Shown: positions 45,375-57,226, numbered from the stretch's first letter. The stretch is DNA of 64,000 nt from Ashinkailepas kermadecensis (GCA_034440615.1 JAOTOM010004735.1:366546-430545); one strand, 5' to 3'. The notes: generated by a model from the letters alone, not told the origin. Program-made: numbers and translations.

Positions 45375-45895
45375 AAAGGCCCCTTTGAGACCCCGGACTG
45401 TGTTGGCCGGTGTAGCAACCTGTCTCTGCAGCTGTCCTCAAAGCCCCTTCTGGGGGGGGGGGGGTTTTGTGCGGTGTGCCACCTTGTTCGCTCTCAGGAG
45501 GCCCCTCTCAGGCCCGGGGGCTGTGTTGGCCGGTGTAGCAACCTGTCTCTGCAGCAGTCTCTCAGGAGGCCCCTCTCAGGCCCGGGGGCTGTGTTGGCCG
45601 GTGTAGCAACCTGTCTCTGCAGCAGTCTCTCAAAAGGCCCCTTTCAGACCCGGGGACTGTGTTGACCGGTGTAGCAACCTGTCTCTGCAGCTGTCGCTCA
45701 AAAGGCCCCTTTCAGACCCCGGGACTGTGTTGGCCGGTGTAGCAACCTGTCTCTGCAGCAGTCTCTCAGGCCCGGGGGCTGTGTTGGCCGGTGTTGCCGC
45801 CTGTATCTGCAGCCCCTCTCAGACCCGGGGCTGTGTTGGCCCGTGCAGCCACCGGTATCTGCAGCAGTCTCGCAGGAGACCCCACCCAGACCCGA
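45375..45895. repeat. Minisatellite, 68-bp unit, about 7-8 copies
   Basis: CTGTGTTGGCCGGTGTAGCA starts at 45521, 45589, 45657 (variant) and 45725, 68 bp apart. A 54-bp unit follows at 45779. Units also carry ACCTGTCTCTGCAGC. A G14 run at 45452-45465 lies in one unit. Confidence 0.93.
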
Positions 45896-46806
45896 GGTTG
45901 GTCTTTGTCTGCGCCTGTGTCCTCGGTAATCACTGGGAAGGTTTAGCCCTCCGTGCCATGTCAGTTCTACAGGTCAGGTGGCCGCCACGGCGTGGCTGAA
46001 GTCAGCGTATCTCGTGACCAGGTAATGCGGCCCGGTCCAGCCGGCTGGGGATGATCGGTGCTATTCGTTACCAAACACTAGGGCGTTGCAGGCAGCTACC
46101 AACGCTGGTCAAACCTGACTGCTTCTCTCCCACGTGAGATGTCCAATCAATATATCTTCAACAACAACCAGGTCACGCTTGGAACCATAAAAGGTCAAAT
46201 TTTATCATTGAAGCTACTGCACTGGTCGCATTGTGGCGACCTTCCCTTCGACCAGTAGGCGGACAGGACGTGACGGTTTCATCTGCGAATCGACCACACA
46301 CTCGTGACGTTCGGCTCCCGTGTCACTGGCAGTGATTGCCCTTACGTTTGAAATGTTCCCATACACTGGCGATATTCCTCGTGCTTGTGGGTTGCCCGCT
46401 GCTAAACCTTCGCCGCTGGTGTCTCGGGCTCCGTAGCTCTAACATGTCCCTGTGGCAAATATGGGCTGAAGACGCATCGATCGAAGCATCCGGCAACGTG
46501 TTATTCATTGAATATACAGTTTGATAAAATATGCCACTTCTCGTAGCCTCTAGTTGAATGATATATGGCTTTAAAGTACGCGATGGCGCATAACAAACCT
46601 GGTAGTTGAAGCTCTCGTGACACAAAACACCACCATCACGCTGTCGTTTACCGGATCCCATGATGCTGGAACATCCTCGAGGAGAGGACATGAGGGGAAA
46701 GGGAAGGACAATCTCACTTCATGCCTTCATGCCAACTTTATGAATTCGGCATCTCATGGCAGCGTCGAACCCACCATCCCCTTAAACTCCTTAGGTTTTC
46801 TGGTGT
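45896..46806. other. Unique sequence, no gene seen
   Basis: The 3' part (about 46600-46806) may belong to the decayed LINE that becomes recognisable at 46807, but it is too diverged to read. Confidence 0.35.
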
Positions 46807-47489
46807 CTGCCGATGCACACATCTATATTTACTGCTAAATTGTATGCCATTCTGCAAGTTCTCTATTTTATCCAGGATAGTCCACAAAGTACATGGTTTT
46901 CGCGGACTCCCTGAGCAGTCTTTGGGCATTGAAAGCATTCAACCAGGACAACCGGTTTGTCTGCAGGATTATAGGAGTCGTTAGATCCCTACATGACATG
47001 AACAGAAATATCGTCTTCTGTTGGATCCCCAGCCATGTCGGACTTGCCGTAAATGAAGCTGCTGACATAACTACTAAGCACCCTATCAGCAATGGCCGTG
47101 AAGTTAATTTACTGCTCCCTGCAAGAGACCTATATCCTTCTATATTGCCATGTATGCGGTCAGAATGGCAACGAGCCTGGAGCTCCAAATGTGGTAAGCT
47201 GAGAATTATCAAGCCGGCACTGGGACTGTGGCGGTCCTCACACCGGACCTCACGACGGGAAGAATTAATGCTCTGCCAATTGATGATATAGCATGCCTTC
47301 GCGATACACCGTTACATTCTTACCGGTGGTGACCGACCTTTATACTCGCGTTGCTCAAACTCGCTTACTGTGTGTAATGTCTTGGTAGGTTGCTTACGGT
47401 TCGAACCGCTACGACTCCAGATTTTAGGACGGGTGAACGCCGACATTTCTCTACGCACGCTACCAGATAACGGCTCTGATGTTGTGGTG

Positions 47490-47490
<1 letters not shown>
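46807..47490 (+). pseudogene. Non-LTR retrotransposon, RNase H and C-terminal end
   Basis: The frame at 46807-46914 reads SIFTAKLYAILQVLYFIQDS, the RNase H entry motif (normally TAELYAI; the conserved Glu is Lys here). After a frameshift at about 46890-46914, the next frame gives FADSLSSLWALKAF and WIPSHVGLAVNEAADI, the later RNase H Asp and PSHVG...N..AD motifs. A single in-frame TAG (47289-47291) precedes HRYILTGGDRPLYSRCSN and [19 protein letters not shown], the Cys-rich end of ORF2 typical of LINEs that carry their own RNase H (I/Jockey-like groups). Endonuclease and reverse transcriptase are missing. With a lost catalytic Glu, a frameshift and a stop, it is a dead 5'-truncated copy. It ends at a TA repeat. 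Confidence 0.85.
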
Positions 47491-47561
<71 letters not shown>

Positions 47562-47594
47562 CATACACATACACATACACATACATATACACGT
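47491..47594. repeat. (TA)n then (CATACA)n microsatellite
   Basis: A TA run (47491-47557) continues into CATACATACACATACACATA. It follows the LINE coding end directly and may derive from that element's simple-repeat tail. Confidence 0.93.
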
Positions 47595-47652
47595 GGCGTA
47601 TCTAATAGCGGACTACTATGCAGCATGATAGGTCGCATGTAAACACAGTTCT

Positions 47653-47705
47653 GGGCGCAAAATGACCTTGTTAGTTGACGCGCCCATAAACCCCAATTCG
47701 TCATT
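47653..47705 (+). mobile_element. SINE/LINE 3' tail
   Basis: Good copy: GGGCGCAAAATGACCTTG, GTTGACGCGCCC and ATAAACCCCAATTCGTC. It lies about 60 bp past the LINE remnant and its microsatellite. Confidence 0.65.
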
Positions 47706-47837
47706 ATTAGGTTGTCTGGTCAAGTTTCCCCAGTCCGAGATGCCAATATATTGCCCATCCACGTCATAAGTGGTCCATTACCCATGGCTGGAGATCCCGG
47801 GTGGGTCGGGTTATGGACTTCCTGCTGTGGTACTTTG

Positions 47838-48022
47838 CTAATGTTTTTGTCATTTTCCCTAGGCAAACTGAAAATATGCCTTGGAAATAAGGAACTCGAC
47901 TAATTGCAGAATACCAATACAGCTTGCTATCACCAATGTCGGTAAAATCGCGAACAGCGGATTTTCTATCCTCGCCGAGCATCGCCAAACACTTGACAAC
48001 TCCGGCAGTGATGACGGCCGGC
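47838..48022 (+). repeat. Dispersed repeat D, copy 1
   Basis: Shared blocks with 48778-48925 include AGGCAAACTGAAAATATG, AATAAGGAACTC, ACCAATA.AGCTT and GGTAAAATCGCGAACAGCGG. Its 3' end, AACTCCGGCAGTGATG, is shared only with the inverted copy at 48300. Confidence 0.85.
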
Positions 48023-48299
48023 TTCGTGAGAGATCTCCAGCCCTACCATCACCACAGAACCCCCTTCCCTCCGCTGGAGACGTATTCGCTGGATGGCACC
48101 GAGTTTGAGTGACGTTCCTGGCCGGGCGCAGTTCAGGCCCGCCCGGGGGCGGCCGGCACCGTTCGTGACCGATTGCCGATCAGGTCTGTGTCGCGTGCCG
48201 GCTCTGAACGTTATCACGTCGTCGCACACTGCCGTCGGGTGGTGGCGCTCAAGACGCGCTCAGGAGCTGAGAGGCGGCTGATGGGCTGCTGATGCACGC
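48023..48299. other. Loop between inverted repeat copies
   Basis: GC-rich unique DNA between copies 1 and 2 of repeat D. No gene is supported. Confidence 0.4.
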
Positions 48300-48445
48300 G
48301 GCCGCCATCACTGCCGGAGTTGGCAAGTGTTTGGCGATGCTCGGTGAGGATGGAAAACCAGCTGGTCGCGATTTTACCGACACTTGTGATGGTAAGCTGT
48401 ATTGGTATTCTGTAATTAGTGGAGTTCCGTGTTTTTGACAGGCCT
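48300..48445 (-). repeat. Dispersed repeat D, copy 2, inverted
   Basis: The reverse complement matches copy 1 from GGAACTCCACTAATTACAG through ACCAATACAGCTTACCATC, GGTAAAATCGCGACCAGC and CGAGCATCGCCAAACACTTG to ACTCCGGCAGTGATGGCGGC. Confidence 0.85.
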
Positions 48446-48777
48446 TTTATGTTCGTATGTATAATGCATGCAACTGCGAACGTTTCGCGCTGTTCCCATT
48501 GTCTGAACCCTCCCCATAGCTTGACCGATTTTGTTTCCAAGTGGCTGCACTCTAGTGGGAAATGAACCGCCACTAACCTCGCCCATCAAAACTCGCCAAC
48601 ACTTGCATCATCCAGCAGTTGTTTTGAAAAGTAAATATGTGCTGGTAATTGAGTCGTTAAACTTATGTGCTGGATGTTTTATGTCCACTCGCATTCAAAT
48701 TGAAGGCGAGAAGTGCGATGGTGAATGAGTGAAGTGATGGAGAAATCATCTTTGGACTGTTTTTGGTACCCTGTCAA
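48446..48777. other. Unique sequence, no gene seen
   Basis: AACTTGCATCATCC-like wording near 48600 echoes the ACACTTG.CAACTCC edge of repeat D weakly. Nothing else is recognised. Confidence 0.35.
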
Positions 48778-48925
48778 TGTTGTTGTCATTTTCCATAGGC
48801 AAACTGAAAATATGTCCTGAAAATAAGGAACTCCACTAATTGCAAAATACCAATATAGCTTACTATCACCAATGCCGGTAAAATCGCGAACAGCGGATTT
48901 TCTATCGTCGCCGAGTATCACATGA
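48778..48925 (+). repeat. Dispersed repeat D, copy 3
   Basis: In the same orientation as copy 1 and very similar from TTGTCATTTTCC.TAGGCAAA to GATTTTCTATC.TCGCCGAG. Similarity stops at CGCCGAGTATC, where the copy 1/2 extension is lacking. Confidence 0.85.
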
Positions 48926-50799
48926 CAGGAACAGACAGGACAGCACAGGAAGATGCACTTGTCTGACCCCGCTCTGTTCATGGAGAATGATTGAGGATCA
49001 GCCAAATAACTTTGTCCACGGCTGTGGCAGTCAGCAGATGTTCCGCTTGGTATGTAGAACGCATTGATGCAAATACGGCATGACGAATGCTGCTTTGCAT
49101 TCAGAAGAGAACAGAAGATAACGAACTGAATCCAGAGATAGCAGAATTGCAAACAATGAGTTGCATACTTATGGCATCTGTGCTGTATCGGAAACCGGAG
49201 GGTGTGCTGCATGGACACGGTTCGAAGGGCGCCCACCAGTTGTAAATTCACGGGCATGCTCGACCTTTAAGCAGATAGTTTCGTTCGGTGACACGCCGCC
49301 AAGACGCCGACCCGGCTTGACACAGGAACAGTCCGCGCACTGGATCCAAGCAATTCCACGTGCACATGTTTTGATCGGTACATCGGAGTAAGCCGCGCTC
49401 TGTATTCGGCTTACCTCGCTTCCCTGCACATACGTGGTTACGGGGAACCTGTTGGCAAACTAGTGTCCCAGCAACCCCTGTAAGGCTGCCGAGAACGGCA
49501 TGTCATTGTTGGGAACTGCTGCAATGATTGTGTGTGCGAGCACGAATAACCTGTGTATCAGATAATTTGTGTAACCTGTACTCTCCTTGGAGAAAACTAG
49601 TTATTTTCACATCTTTAACCAGTTTCAAAATCAGACATTAGAAAATTAAACTTTTATCCATGTTTGGCTTCCCTCTAAGCGTGTGTTAACGCGTTGCTTT
49701 TTCTCCATCGATTTTTCGTCTTCATTTTTTGTGATACCTAACATCAAAAAGTTGATCGCATTTCCGTTCAGATAACCCGTTTTAGCACGATAGAAAGCGT
49801 GGCGCCAATGGGGGAAAGAAAGATTCTCCAGTCTCCGACACGGTGCGGTTATCCGCTAGCCTGGAGTGAAGGGGAGAGATGACCACCGGCTCCCGGCAGG
49901 GTTTTTGGGGTGGGTGGGCTGGCCGTGCAGTGGGGAGGGGAGCGGGTCGGCCTGCCGGCCGTGGTGCTGGTCCGCCGGCGGCCGCCGCCTCTGTCTATCG
50001 ATTGGCTGCCGGGCCGCCCTCGGTAGCGTCGCTGCAGTCTGTGCGTGGCCGTGACGGCGGCAGGGAGGCCGTCGCCACCCGCCGACACCCGCCGAAATAT
50101 CTGTCGACCTTGGCCAAGGTCGTGACCTGCCGACGCCTCCAGATACGGTACAGTCAGTCCAGCGGAGGTATCGACCAGTGACGTTTCCTTCGCCCTCAGC
50201 TCCTTGACGGCGAAAGTTCGCACGGACTTGCTCGCGTTTTGTTTTACCCTGGCGCCCGCCACCATATTTCAAGTGAATTAGCACCGGCCGCGCAGAGCTC
50301 ATGTGCCGCGTTGTCACGCTGTGTTCGGGTGGCGCTGTGCGGCGTGCTGATGCAGGACGGGTCGTGATCGGTGTGTCGACTTGAGCCCGTCCCAACAGCA
50401 TTGCCGGGCCGGCGACAGGTCGGCTGGTGACGAGGTCTTTAGCACTCGTCAGACTCCTTCAGTGCAGCCGTCCGCACTTGAAATGGAAGTGTGTACTTGT
50501 TGCTCACCCCAACGCCATGCTGCCATGCATTCGTGACTCGTTTGTTCCACGTTGCTATCGATTTACGTGCGGTATCGCTGCTGCTGGACGTTATGCATAC
50601 TTTGAAGCGACATGCAACGCTCGGCAGATGGCATGTGATGTGATGCATAATTACTACCATGGACAATTTTTGGGCGATTTTTGCAGCTTTTCTCATGGTG
50701 TTCAAATTCCATGAATAGGAAGCTTCCTTGGGCGTCCTTGTACGGCTTATTCTATTTCCCAAGATTGTTATATCTGAGTGATCGTCATGGCAGACCTGA
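48926..50799. other. Unique sequence, no firm gene
   Basis: 49860-50270 is GC-rich with overlapping ORFs (138 and 181 codons on the minus strand) but no known domain. No repeats were found. Confidence 0.35.
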
Positions 50800-51175
50800 C
50801 TGGGTCAGGACAGTGGCGCCATGATGGCCATCGTCGACGCCGACGACAGACTCAACTGCGTCAGGACAGTGACGCCATGATGGCCATCGTCGACGCCGAC
50901 GGCAGACCCAACTGCGTCAGGACAGTGGCGCTGTGATGGCCATCGTCGACGCCGACGGCAAACCCAACTGCGTCAGGACAGTGGCGCCGTGATGGCCATC
51001 GTCGACGCCGACGGCGGACCAGACTGGCGCCATGGAGGTCATCGTCGGCGCCGACGGCAGATCCGACTGGATCAAAACAGCAGTGCCGTGAAGGCCATCA
51101 TCGGCGCCGACGGCATATCTGACTGGCGCCATGGAGGCCATCGTTGACGCCGACGGCAGACTCAGCTGGGTCGCA
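50800..51175. repeat. Minisatellite, 56-bp unit, about 6-7 copies
   Basis: TGGCCATCGTCGACGCCGAC starts at 50825, 50881, 50937 and 50993, exactly 56 bp apart. Later units are diverged (TGGAGGTCATCGTCGGCGCC). Confidence 0.93.
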
Positions 51176-51844
51176 ACGACGATGGCTGCGTGATGTGCTG
51201 AACCAGCCGGCTGGGATGTCGTCCAGAACGGCCGGATCGCTGATAACGGCCACATGCCCGCTTCTGCTGCCGGTGCCAAATTCCACCACCTGTCACCACA
51301 ATCATATACACGCCAATGACATCACCTGACCCTGGCGAGGGTCGCGGCGGCGCCGTGGCAACTCCAGTCGGCCTCTCCTGACGGTGCGTGTCGCTGTCTT
51401 GCCACGAGATCCATCGGAAGCGTCCGGCGGTCAGAATAATGAATCACCCAATCAATGATGAGCGCTGCTCTGGCGGTTGCCTTATCGTACCAGGAGCACG
51501 CAGCTACATCCGACTATGCTTGCCGCGTTAATCTTCGTCCGAATCTACGAAGTCATCCGTCGGATAGGAATATGCGTGAACTTTGTCCAGCTCATGTGGA
51601 ATCAGTTCGAAGTACGCAAGCTGTCCTCGATAACCACAAAAGAACGTTGCATATGCGTATGTATCCACGGGCATGATAATTGTATTTCAGCATATCCGTA
51701 GCCACGTCTACGCTTGTATATGAACATACGTACTAAGTAAATGAGACTTTCTTATGTACCTATTAATCACCATTGAGAGCGAAGCCTGACCAAATGTGAT
51801 GTAGTGTCGAATCGAAGAGGAACAACATCAGCGATTCGATCCGA
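51176..51844. other. Unique sequence, no gene seen
   Basis: No supported feature. Confidence 0.4.
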
Positions 51845-51905
51845 TCCGATTTGATTCAATTCGATCCGGTCCGATCCGATCCGATCCGATCGATCCGGTT
51901 CGACC
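51845..51905. repeat. Pentanucleotide tract (GATCC)n
   Basis: Runs of GATCC and GATTC with a few substitutions. Confidence 0.85.
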
Positions 51906-52307
51906 GGGCTGAACTTGACTCGACCGTCACGCTTTTGAAGCATAAGTAACGTTTTCGTTGAAGCTTTTCCAGCTGTCCTTTCTTGACCCAGAGCTAGATC
52001 TGTTCTCTAATTTTTGATTTATTAGCTTCCACAGCATTTCTTTTCAAGTACTCGCCGTCTCTTTTGAAAAACTGGATTTTGTAGTGGCGCTTTCTTGCGT
52101 CCCTGCAGCCTGTCATGGATTTGCACGGCATCCGGTCGCCGGCCGGCCCGGTTAGCTCGGTCAGTATTGCATCAGAATTGTCATGCGGAGGTTTGTGTTC
52201 AAACCGAAGGAGTATTTTATCGATGCTTTTGGTGATGAAAGTCTGTCACTGGTGAATACTTCTCCTCGGACTTTGGGGTGGTTTACTCCGCATTGCGGAC
52301 CAAGCAT
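51906..52307. other. Unique sequence, no gene seen
   Basis: No supported feature. Confidence 0.35.
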
Positions 52308-52375
52308 GTCTAATGTACGGCATAGACCTGATGTACGGCATAGATCTTATGTACGGCATAGACCTGATGCAGGGA
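52308..52375. repeat. 18-19-bp repeat, about 4 copies
   Basis: TGTACGGCATAGACCTGA and variants lie in tandem. Confidence 0.85.
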
Positions 52376-52424
52376 GTCCAAAACCTGGCCTACGTGGCTT
52401 ATCCGAAGTCTCCACCCATAAACT

Positions 52425-53216
52425 ATGTGCATGAACGGCATTCGAGGCAGCTGGAGTTCTTCATGCATGTTTGAAGACGCGTGGCTAAAAATACGGAAAG
52501 AAAATACCCCAAACGACTGGCATTCGCGAAGCCACATTCGAAAATTTTGCGCTGCGAACACATGCCCGTTCTCGTCGTGCGCCCGCACCTCATTGTACTC
52601 GAGATATGTCTATGGCGGTGGACTGAACACCAAAAGACCTATTTTACTCTGCAACGCCGATTGGAGTAGTGTCGGGTATACAAAACCATCTCCCTGGCCT
52701 CCTAATATACGTATCCACATGGATGAGTACCGCCGTCCGGAGGCAAAACGCATATATCGCCAAATAGCCGAGTTCAGGATTTCTCAGGTGAGCTATATTG
52801 TTTTGAGGTCCCACACTTGCAAGAGGCAGGATTTTCTGATTTTCCTATGGCAAAAATCATGCGTCTCAATGAGGTGTCAAAAATGCATATATTCCACTCA
52901 TGGAAAAGCAGTGAACAATGTCAAAACAGCACATGTTGACGTAGCCAGGTCAAAAGTGCATATGTTGTGTAGGCGGCTGTTGTTCCAACACAATAAAAAA
53001 GCCATGTTATTGCAATCCAAAAAGAGGCAGCAAAAAATGAATAATTTAAGTTGTTATTCATTGAGTATGGTAATGACGAAGGTGCACATTTTTGAGACTC
53101 GTATAACTCGAAATCGTATCACTGTAAGTTTGTCTGGCGAAGATCTCCATTTCGGTGCTCAGAATTCCGGATATTGCAAGATACATTTCAGCCAAGAGAC
53201 AATTCCAGGTGCGTAA
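52425..53216 (+). other. Unassigned 263-codon open frame
   Basis: This is the longest non-repetitive plus-strand frame in the window. It ends at a TAA just after a GGTGCGTAA donor-like site (53210-53219). The translation is rich in Cys, Lys and Ser. It includes HIRKFCAANTCPFSSCART and FLWQKSCVSMRCQKC but no zinc-finger spacing or other family signature I can name. It lies about 480 bp from a transposase-like pseudogene on the opposite strand and might be a fragment of the same or another element. Chance is the simplest explanation for a frame of this length in 64 kb. Confidence 0.15.
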
Positions 53217-53694
53217 AATTACTCTTTCCCGTCGTCGATGGTGGACAATGACATTCACACTGGCCGTTGTCACATTCACATTGTCATTTCGCACACCGAC
53301 GTTTTAATAATGAACATCGATTCGTAGGGTTTGGATTAATTCCTGTTTGTTCACTTGACATGAGAGTTCGCCATTTCCGAATGCCAGCCAAATATATCCT
53401 TTATGTTAGCAAATGGGCAAGAGCTAATCCAAAATAATTTTAGTGAATTTTAGTGAACCGTTGGGTACCAAGTACGTAACGTACGCGTTCTCTATTGTAC
53501 AGTAAAAATAGCGTTCCTGTAGTATATTTGTATGCTACTAAAGTTACAACACTTACCCTGCAACCTCCAACACGACATTGAGTCCAGGCTTCTTGCCCTA
53601 AACAGCGAGCTAAAAACCACACATGCGCGCCGCCACATATAACACTCACTACTTTTGTCTTGGCCGTTCGCTGGTTGCTTTGCCGCTTGAACCT
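53217..53694. other. Unique AT-rich sequence
   Basis: No supported feature. Confidence 0.4.
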
Positions 53695-54852
53695 CTAGCC
53701 GGGCGCTTGATTGCTGATTTGTTTTCTAAGCATCTGCCAGAATCTGCGTTTGTGATCTGATATGTACAGAAGAAGGTAGTTGGGAGTGTTTGATGCCTTG
53801 TGGTTATCCATGTTTGGACAGAACTCCACATGCATCATGTTAGTCTCCACATGCATTATGTTGTACCCAGGTCGCGTTTCTACAGTTTGACACGCGGTTT
53901 TCACGACTTCCCTGTAGCCATTTCAGTCCTCAACTTTTCCTGTTTTAGACAACTTCTTACTTATAACTTGATGGACTGCATCTGCGAACATGCTTGCGTG
54001 ACCGTGCTTGACATGTTTCATGGTTATCTTCTCAGTGGTGGTTTTTGGTGAATGTATCACCTGGTTGAGAGCCGTCATTAATGCCCAATTAATATCTGTG
54101 CAGCACAATTGTCTGCCCATGCTGCTATGTCTCGAGTGCCCCGGCATTTGTCCTCCAAATATAGAAGTACGCTGTTGCAGCATCTTCCGCGCCTTGCCGT
54201 CTTCTCCTTCATGCCATACTATGCAGGTGATCTTTAATTGTTTGATTTTTATTCTCGTTTCTCTTTGTTTGCGTTCGTAGGGCATATCCACACTGAACGT
54301 CTCATTGGGGACTGGAAGTCGAGGCGTGAAAAACGCATCCTTGATTGGCAAATTGGATGACACGATGACGTTTATGATGTCACAAATAATTATTTCGTCC
54401 TCGCTCCAAGACTTGGCTGCGTCTGTCCCGCATGCGGACCGAGCGGAATCGAGATGTTTCATGTGCATCACACAATGCTCGCATTCGTTTTGATGCTGAG
54501 AGGTATCCTTGGTGTGAATGCCGTGGGTATCGTGTTTTTGCAGAGAACACTTGCTACTCTCCTCACCGGACAATGAAGTAAAGCCAATGTTGAGCTCTCG
54601 CACCAGCTTCCTGCAAACCTCAAGAGAGCACGCATGATTGCCTGCGTATTTACGGTAGTACTGGTGCATGCGTCTGACTGACAGCTCAGTTGGAAGACAG
54701 CGGCGGTTGGGAGCATGCTGGTATCGGTAATGGTGTCGGGTAGGATTGTAGCCTTCGATGTGCCATTTGATGGCATCATGGTCAGTCTTATTTCCCGGAA
54801 CGTGACAGCTGCGCTTGTCCTGCAGGTTCAAGCAGTTTACCATTAAGAACAC
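53695..54852 (-). pseudogene. Transposase-like repeat protein, interrupted
   Basis: The minus-strand frame runs 309 codons from 54852 to a TGA at 53923-53925. It then continues in the same frame for about 76 codons to a TAG near 53695. The first half has the layout of an uncharacterised, transposon-associated protein family abundant in invertebrate genomes: HIEGYNPTRHHYRYQHAPN, PTELSVRRMHQYYRKYAG, an LVRELNIGF segment, then a Cys pair followed by HLDSARSACGTDAAKSW. The second half has CTDINWALMTALNQ and KHGHASMFADAVHQVISKKL, matching that family's G.N.NWA and GHS.M..D.VH..IE segments. The TGA falls inside the homologous region, so this copy is probably dead. No terminal repeats were found. 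Assignment is from memory of the family pattern. Confidence 0.55.
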
Positions 54853-55489
54853 TCAGGATGGGACCCATTGTGTTATGTGATAGTACAATCGTCCCAAGAA
54901 TAAATTTTTGCATACTTCTAGCATCTTGCTATCCTTCGAAAGAGTCCATTCAAAGGTACGGTTCTTCCGGTGGGTAATTTTGTTTTCCTTTCTATCTCTT
55001 CTCTGTACCACATCTTAGGTTTTCACGTGATTGTGTAGCCACTCCTGCCTGCTCTTCGTGTCCAGATTATTTACTATGGCTGATGTCTGCGCGAGCCGTG
55101 CTCGAAGGTTTCGCAGCATGCATTTCGGCAACCTTGGATACATTCACTTGGCGCAGAAAGCACTCCACGTTTTTTAGTGGTGGTTTATCGTGTCTTTTTC
55201 ACTTCAGGCCCTCCTTGGTGGATTCTTTACAGATTGAGTCCCTTCTCGAAGCAGCGCCTCATCCGACGGTACTTGAATCGGACCCAGAACAAGGTCGTAA
55301 TATCCATTGTTTAGTGACAGCCAATGCATTCATCGTGAGAGTGATCTCCAGGAGAACTGGAACTGATCAGCTGGACGAAGCAGATCTGTCCAAGGAGCTA
55401 TCCGTGCCGTCACGTCACAGTTCAGACCTACCGATCGATAGTGGCTTATTACGTGCCGCAGTCGCTTTCACTCTCCATAAACGGTACCG
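54853..55489. other. Unique sequence, no firm gene
   Basis: A plus-strand frame opens at 55083 and is open for about 135 codons before entering the 75-bp array. It shows no recognisable domain. Confidence 0.35.
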
Positions 55490-56165
55490 GAACGGTGCTG
55501 CACCCGACCCCGTGGTCAGGATGCGGTGTGATGCTCTCAACTACGTGGTCAGGGTGTGGTGTCGGGACGGTGCTGCACCCGACCCCGTGGTCAGGATGCG
55601 GTGTGATGCTCTCAACTACGTGGTCAGGGTGTGGTGTCGGGACGGTGCTGCACTCGACCCCGTGGTCAGGATGCGGTGTGATGCTCTCACTACGTGGTCA
55701 GGGTGTGATGTCGGGACGGTGCTGCACCCGACCCCGTGGTCAGGATGCGGTGTGATGCTCTCAACTACGTGGTCGGGTGTGGTGTCGGGACGGTGCTGCA
55801 CCCGACCCCGTGGTCAGGATGCGGTGTGATGCTCTCAACTACGTGGTCAGGTGTGGTGTCGGGACGGTGCTGCACCCGACCCCGTGGTCAGGATGCGGTG
55901 TGATGCTCTCAACTACGTGGTCAGGGTGTGGTGTCGGGACGGTGCTGCACCCGACCCCGTGGTCAGGATGCGGTGTGATGCTCTCAACTACGTGGTCAGG
56001 GTGTGGTGTCGGGACGGTGCTGCACCCGACCCCGTGGTCAGGATGCGGTGTGATGCTCTCAACTACGTGGTCAGGGTGTGGTGTCGGGACGGTGCTGCAC
56101 TCGACTCCGTGGTCAGGGAGTGGTATCAGTATGGTGCTGCGCTCCACTTCGTGGTCAAGATGCGG
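55490..56165. repeat. Minisatellite, 75-bp unit, about 9 copies
   Basis: GGTGCTGCACCCGACCCCG recurs at 55494, 55569 and 55644 (75 bp), followed by GTGGTCAGGATGCGGTGTGA and CTCAACTACGTGGTCAGG. Most units keep a 25-residue frame, but single-base losses (for example CTCACTACG in one unit, and GTGGTCGGGTGTGG in another) shift it. The frame is therefore not conserved and the 248-codon ORF is unlikely to be a gene. Confidence 0.94.
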
Positions 56166-57226
56166 TCTGTCGTACTACTCTATGATCAGAGTGTGGTGCC
56201 AGGAAGGTGATGCAAGATTGGCGACTGAAGATAGATGAAGACAATTGACTGAAGATTTCGTAACCGAGAAACCCGTCGAACAATGCCATTCGTAGCGCCA
56301 TGTCATCACTGTTTATGTAAAAATCGTGAACACGCCAGACATGCACAATTTTTAGACCATTGAAAAACGAACTTTGCAACCTGAGTCATTTTCAGTGGAC
56401 AGCAATACCGTACTCTGAGAGCAATTAACGTGGCGAATTCCGATAGAATAAGTTTTGATTAAACAAAATCACTAGCGAATCGAATTATACACCGCATAAC
56501 ATAGGCCAACACTTGTTACGACCAGTGTGACTTCATTTCATGCACACAGTATGATTAATTATAGTGGGGACGCATTGGAGTGGTGAAGCAGTCCTTTCAG
56601 TTTTCAGTTTTTTTTTCTCATTTTTTTCTAGTTTTCAGTTTTTCAGTTTCAGTGAAGCAGTCATTTTCCCCAGTGTAGCTAACGTGCTCAAGTTCAGAAT
56701 GCGACGATGAACACTTCTGCTTGCTGGTCTGCCTGTAGGAGGGAGAAATTGGCATACTTGGTTGTCTTACTTGTCACTAGTCGATGGTTTTATGGCAAAC
56801 ATCCGTGTCTCACAAACCTAGGCCTTCTGAAATCCGCTGCCATGCCATCTGGAATGAGCTTAACTGAAGCCGTATTTATGCGGCGTTATGACGGGGATGC
56901 TTGAACTTCGTATGTCTGCTATGTTAATAAATGCAATGGTGTGCTTCAGCATTACACATGTATTGAATCGCTCTTGACGAATGTGTGTGATGCTAGCCTC
57001 TGCCAGCATCATACACAGTCTATAGGTCCGTGCCTCTCTCACGTGGACGCCGAATATACCCAAAACCGAAGGAAGTGTTCCTCTCTCATGTGCCGTAGTG
57101 TTGGTAGGTATGCCCAGTACCAAAGCCGATTGAAATAGCCCCCCTCACACGGAGTGGAGCCCGGTGAGGCCATCCACTCATATTTGGTCGCCAGTCGAGT
57201 GATCAGAGCGCTGATGGTGCCGACAG
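56166..57226. other. Unique sequence, no gene seen
   Basis: AT-rich, with a TTTTCAGTTTTTC-type low-complexity patch at 56600-56655. No gene is supported. Confidence 0.4.

Noticed and set aside
52425..53216. Gene for a zinc-binding protein in the 263-codon frame
   Set aside because: Cysteines do not fall into a recognisable finger spacing, and no start context, homology or partner exon is visible. It is kept only as an unassigned frame.
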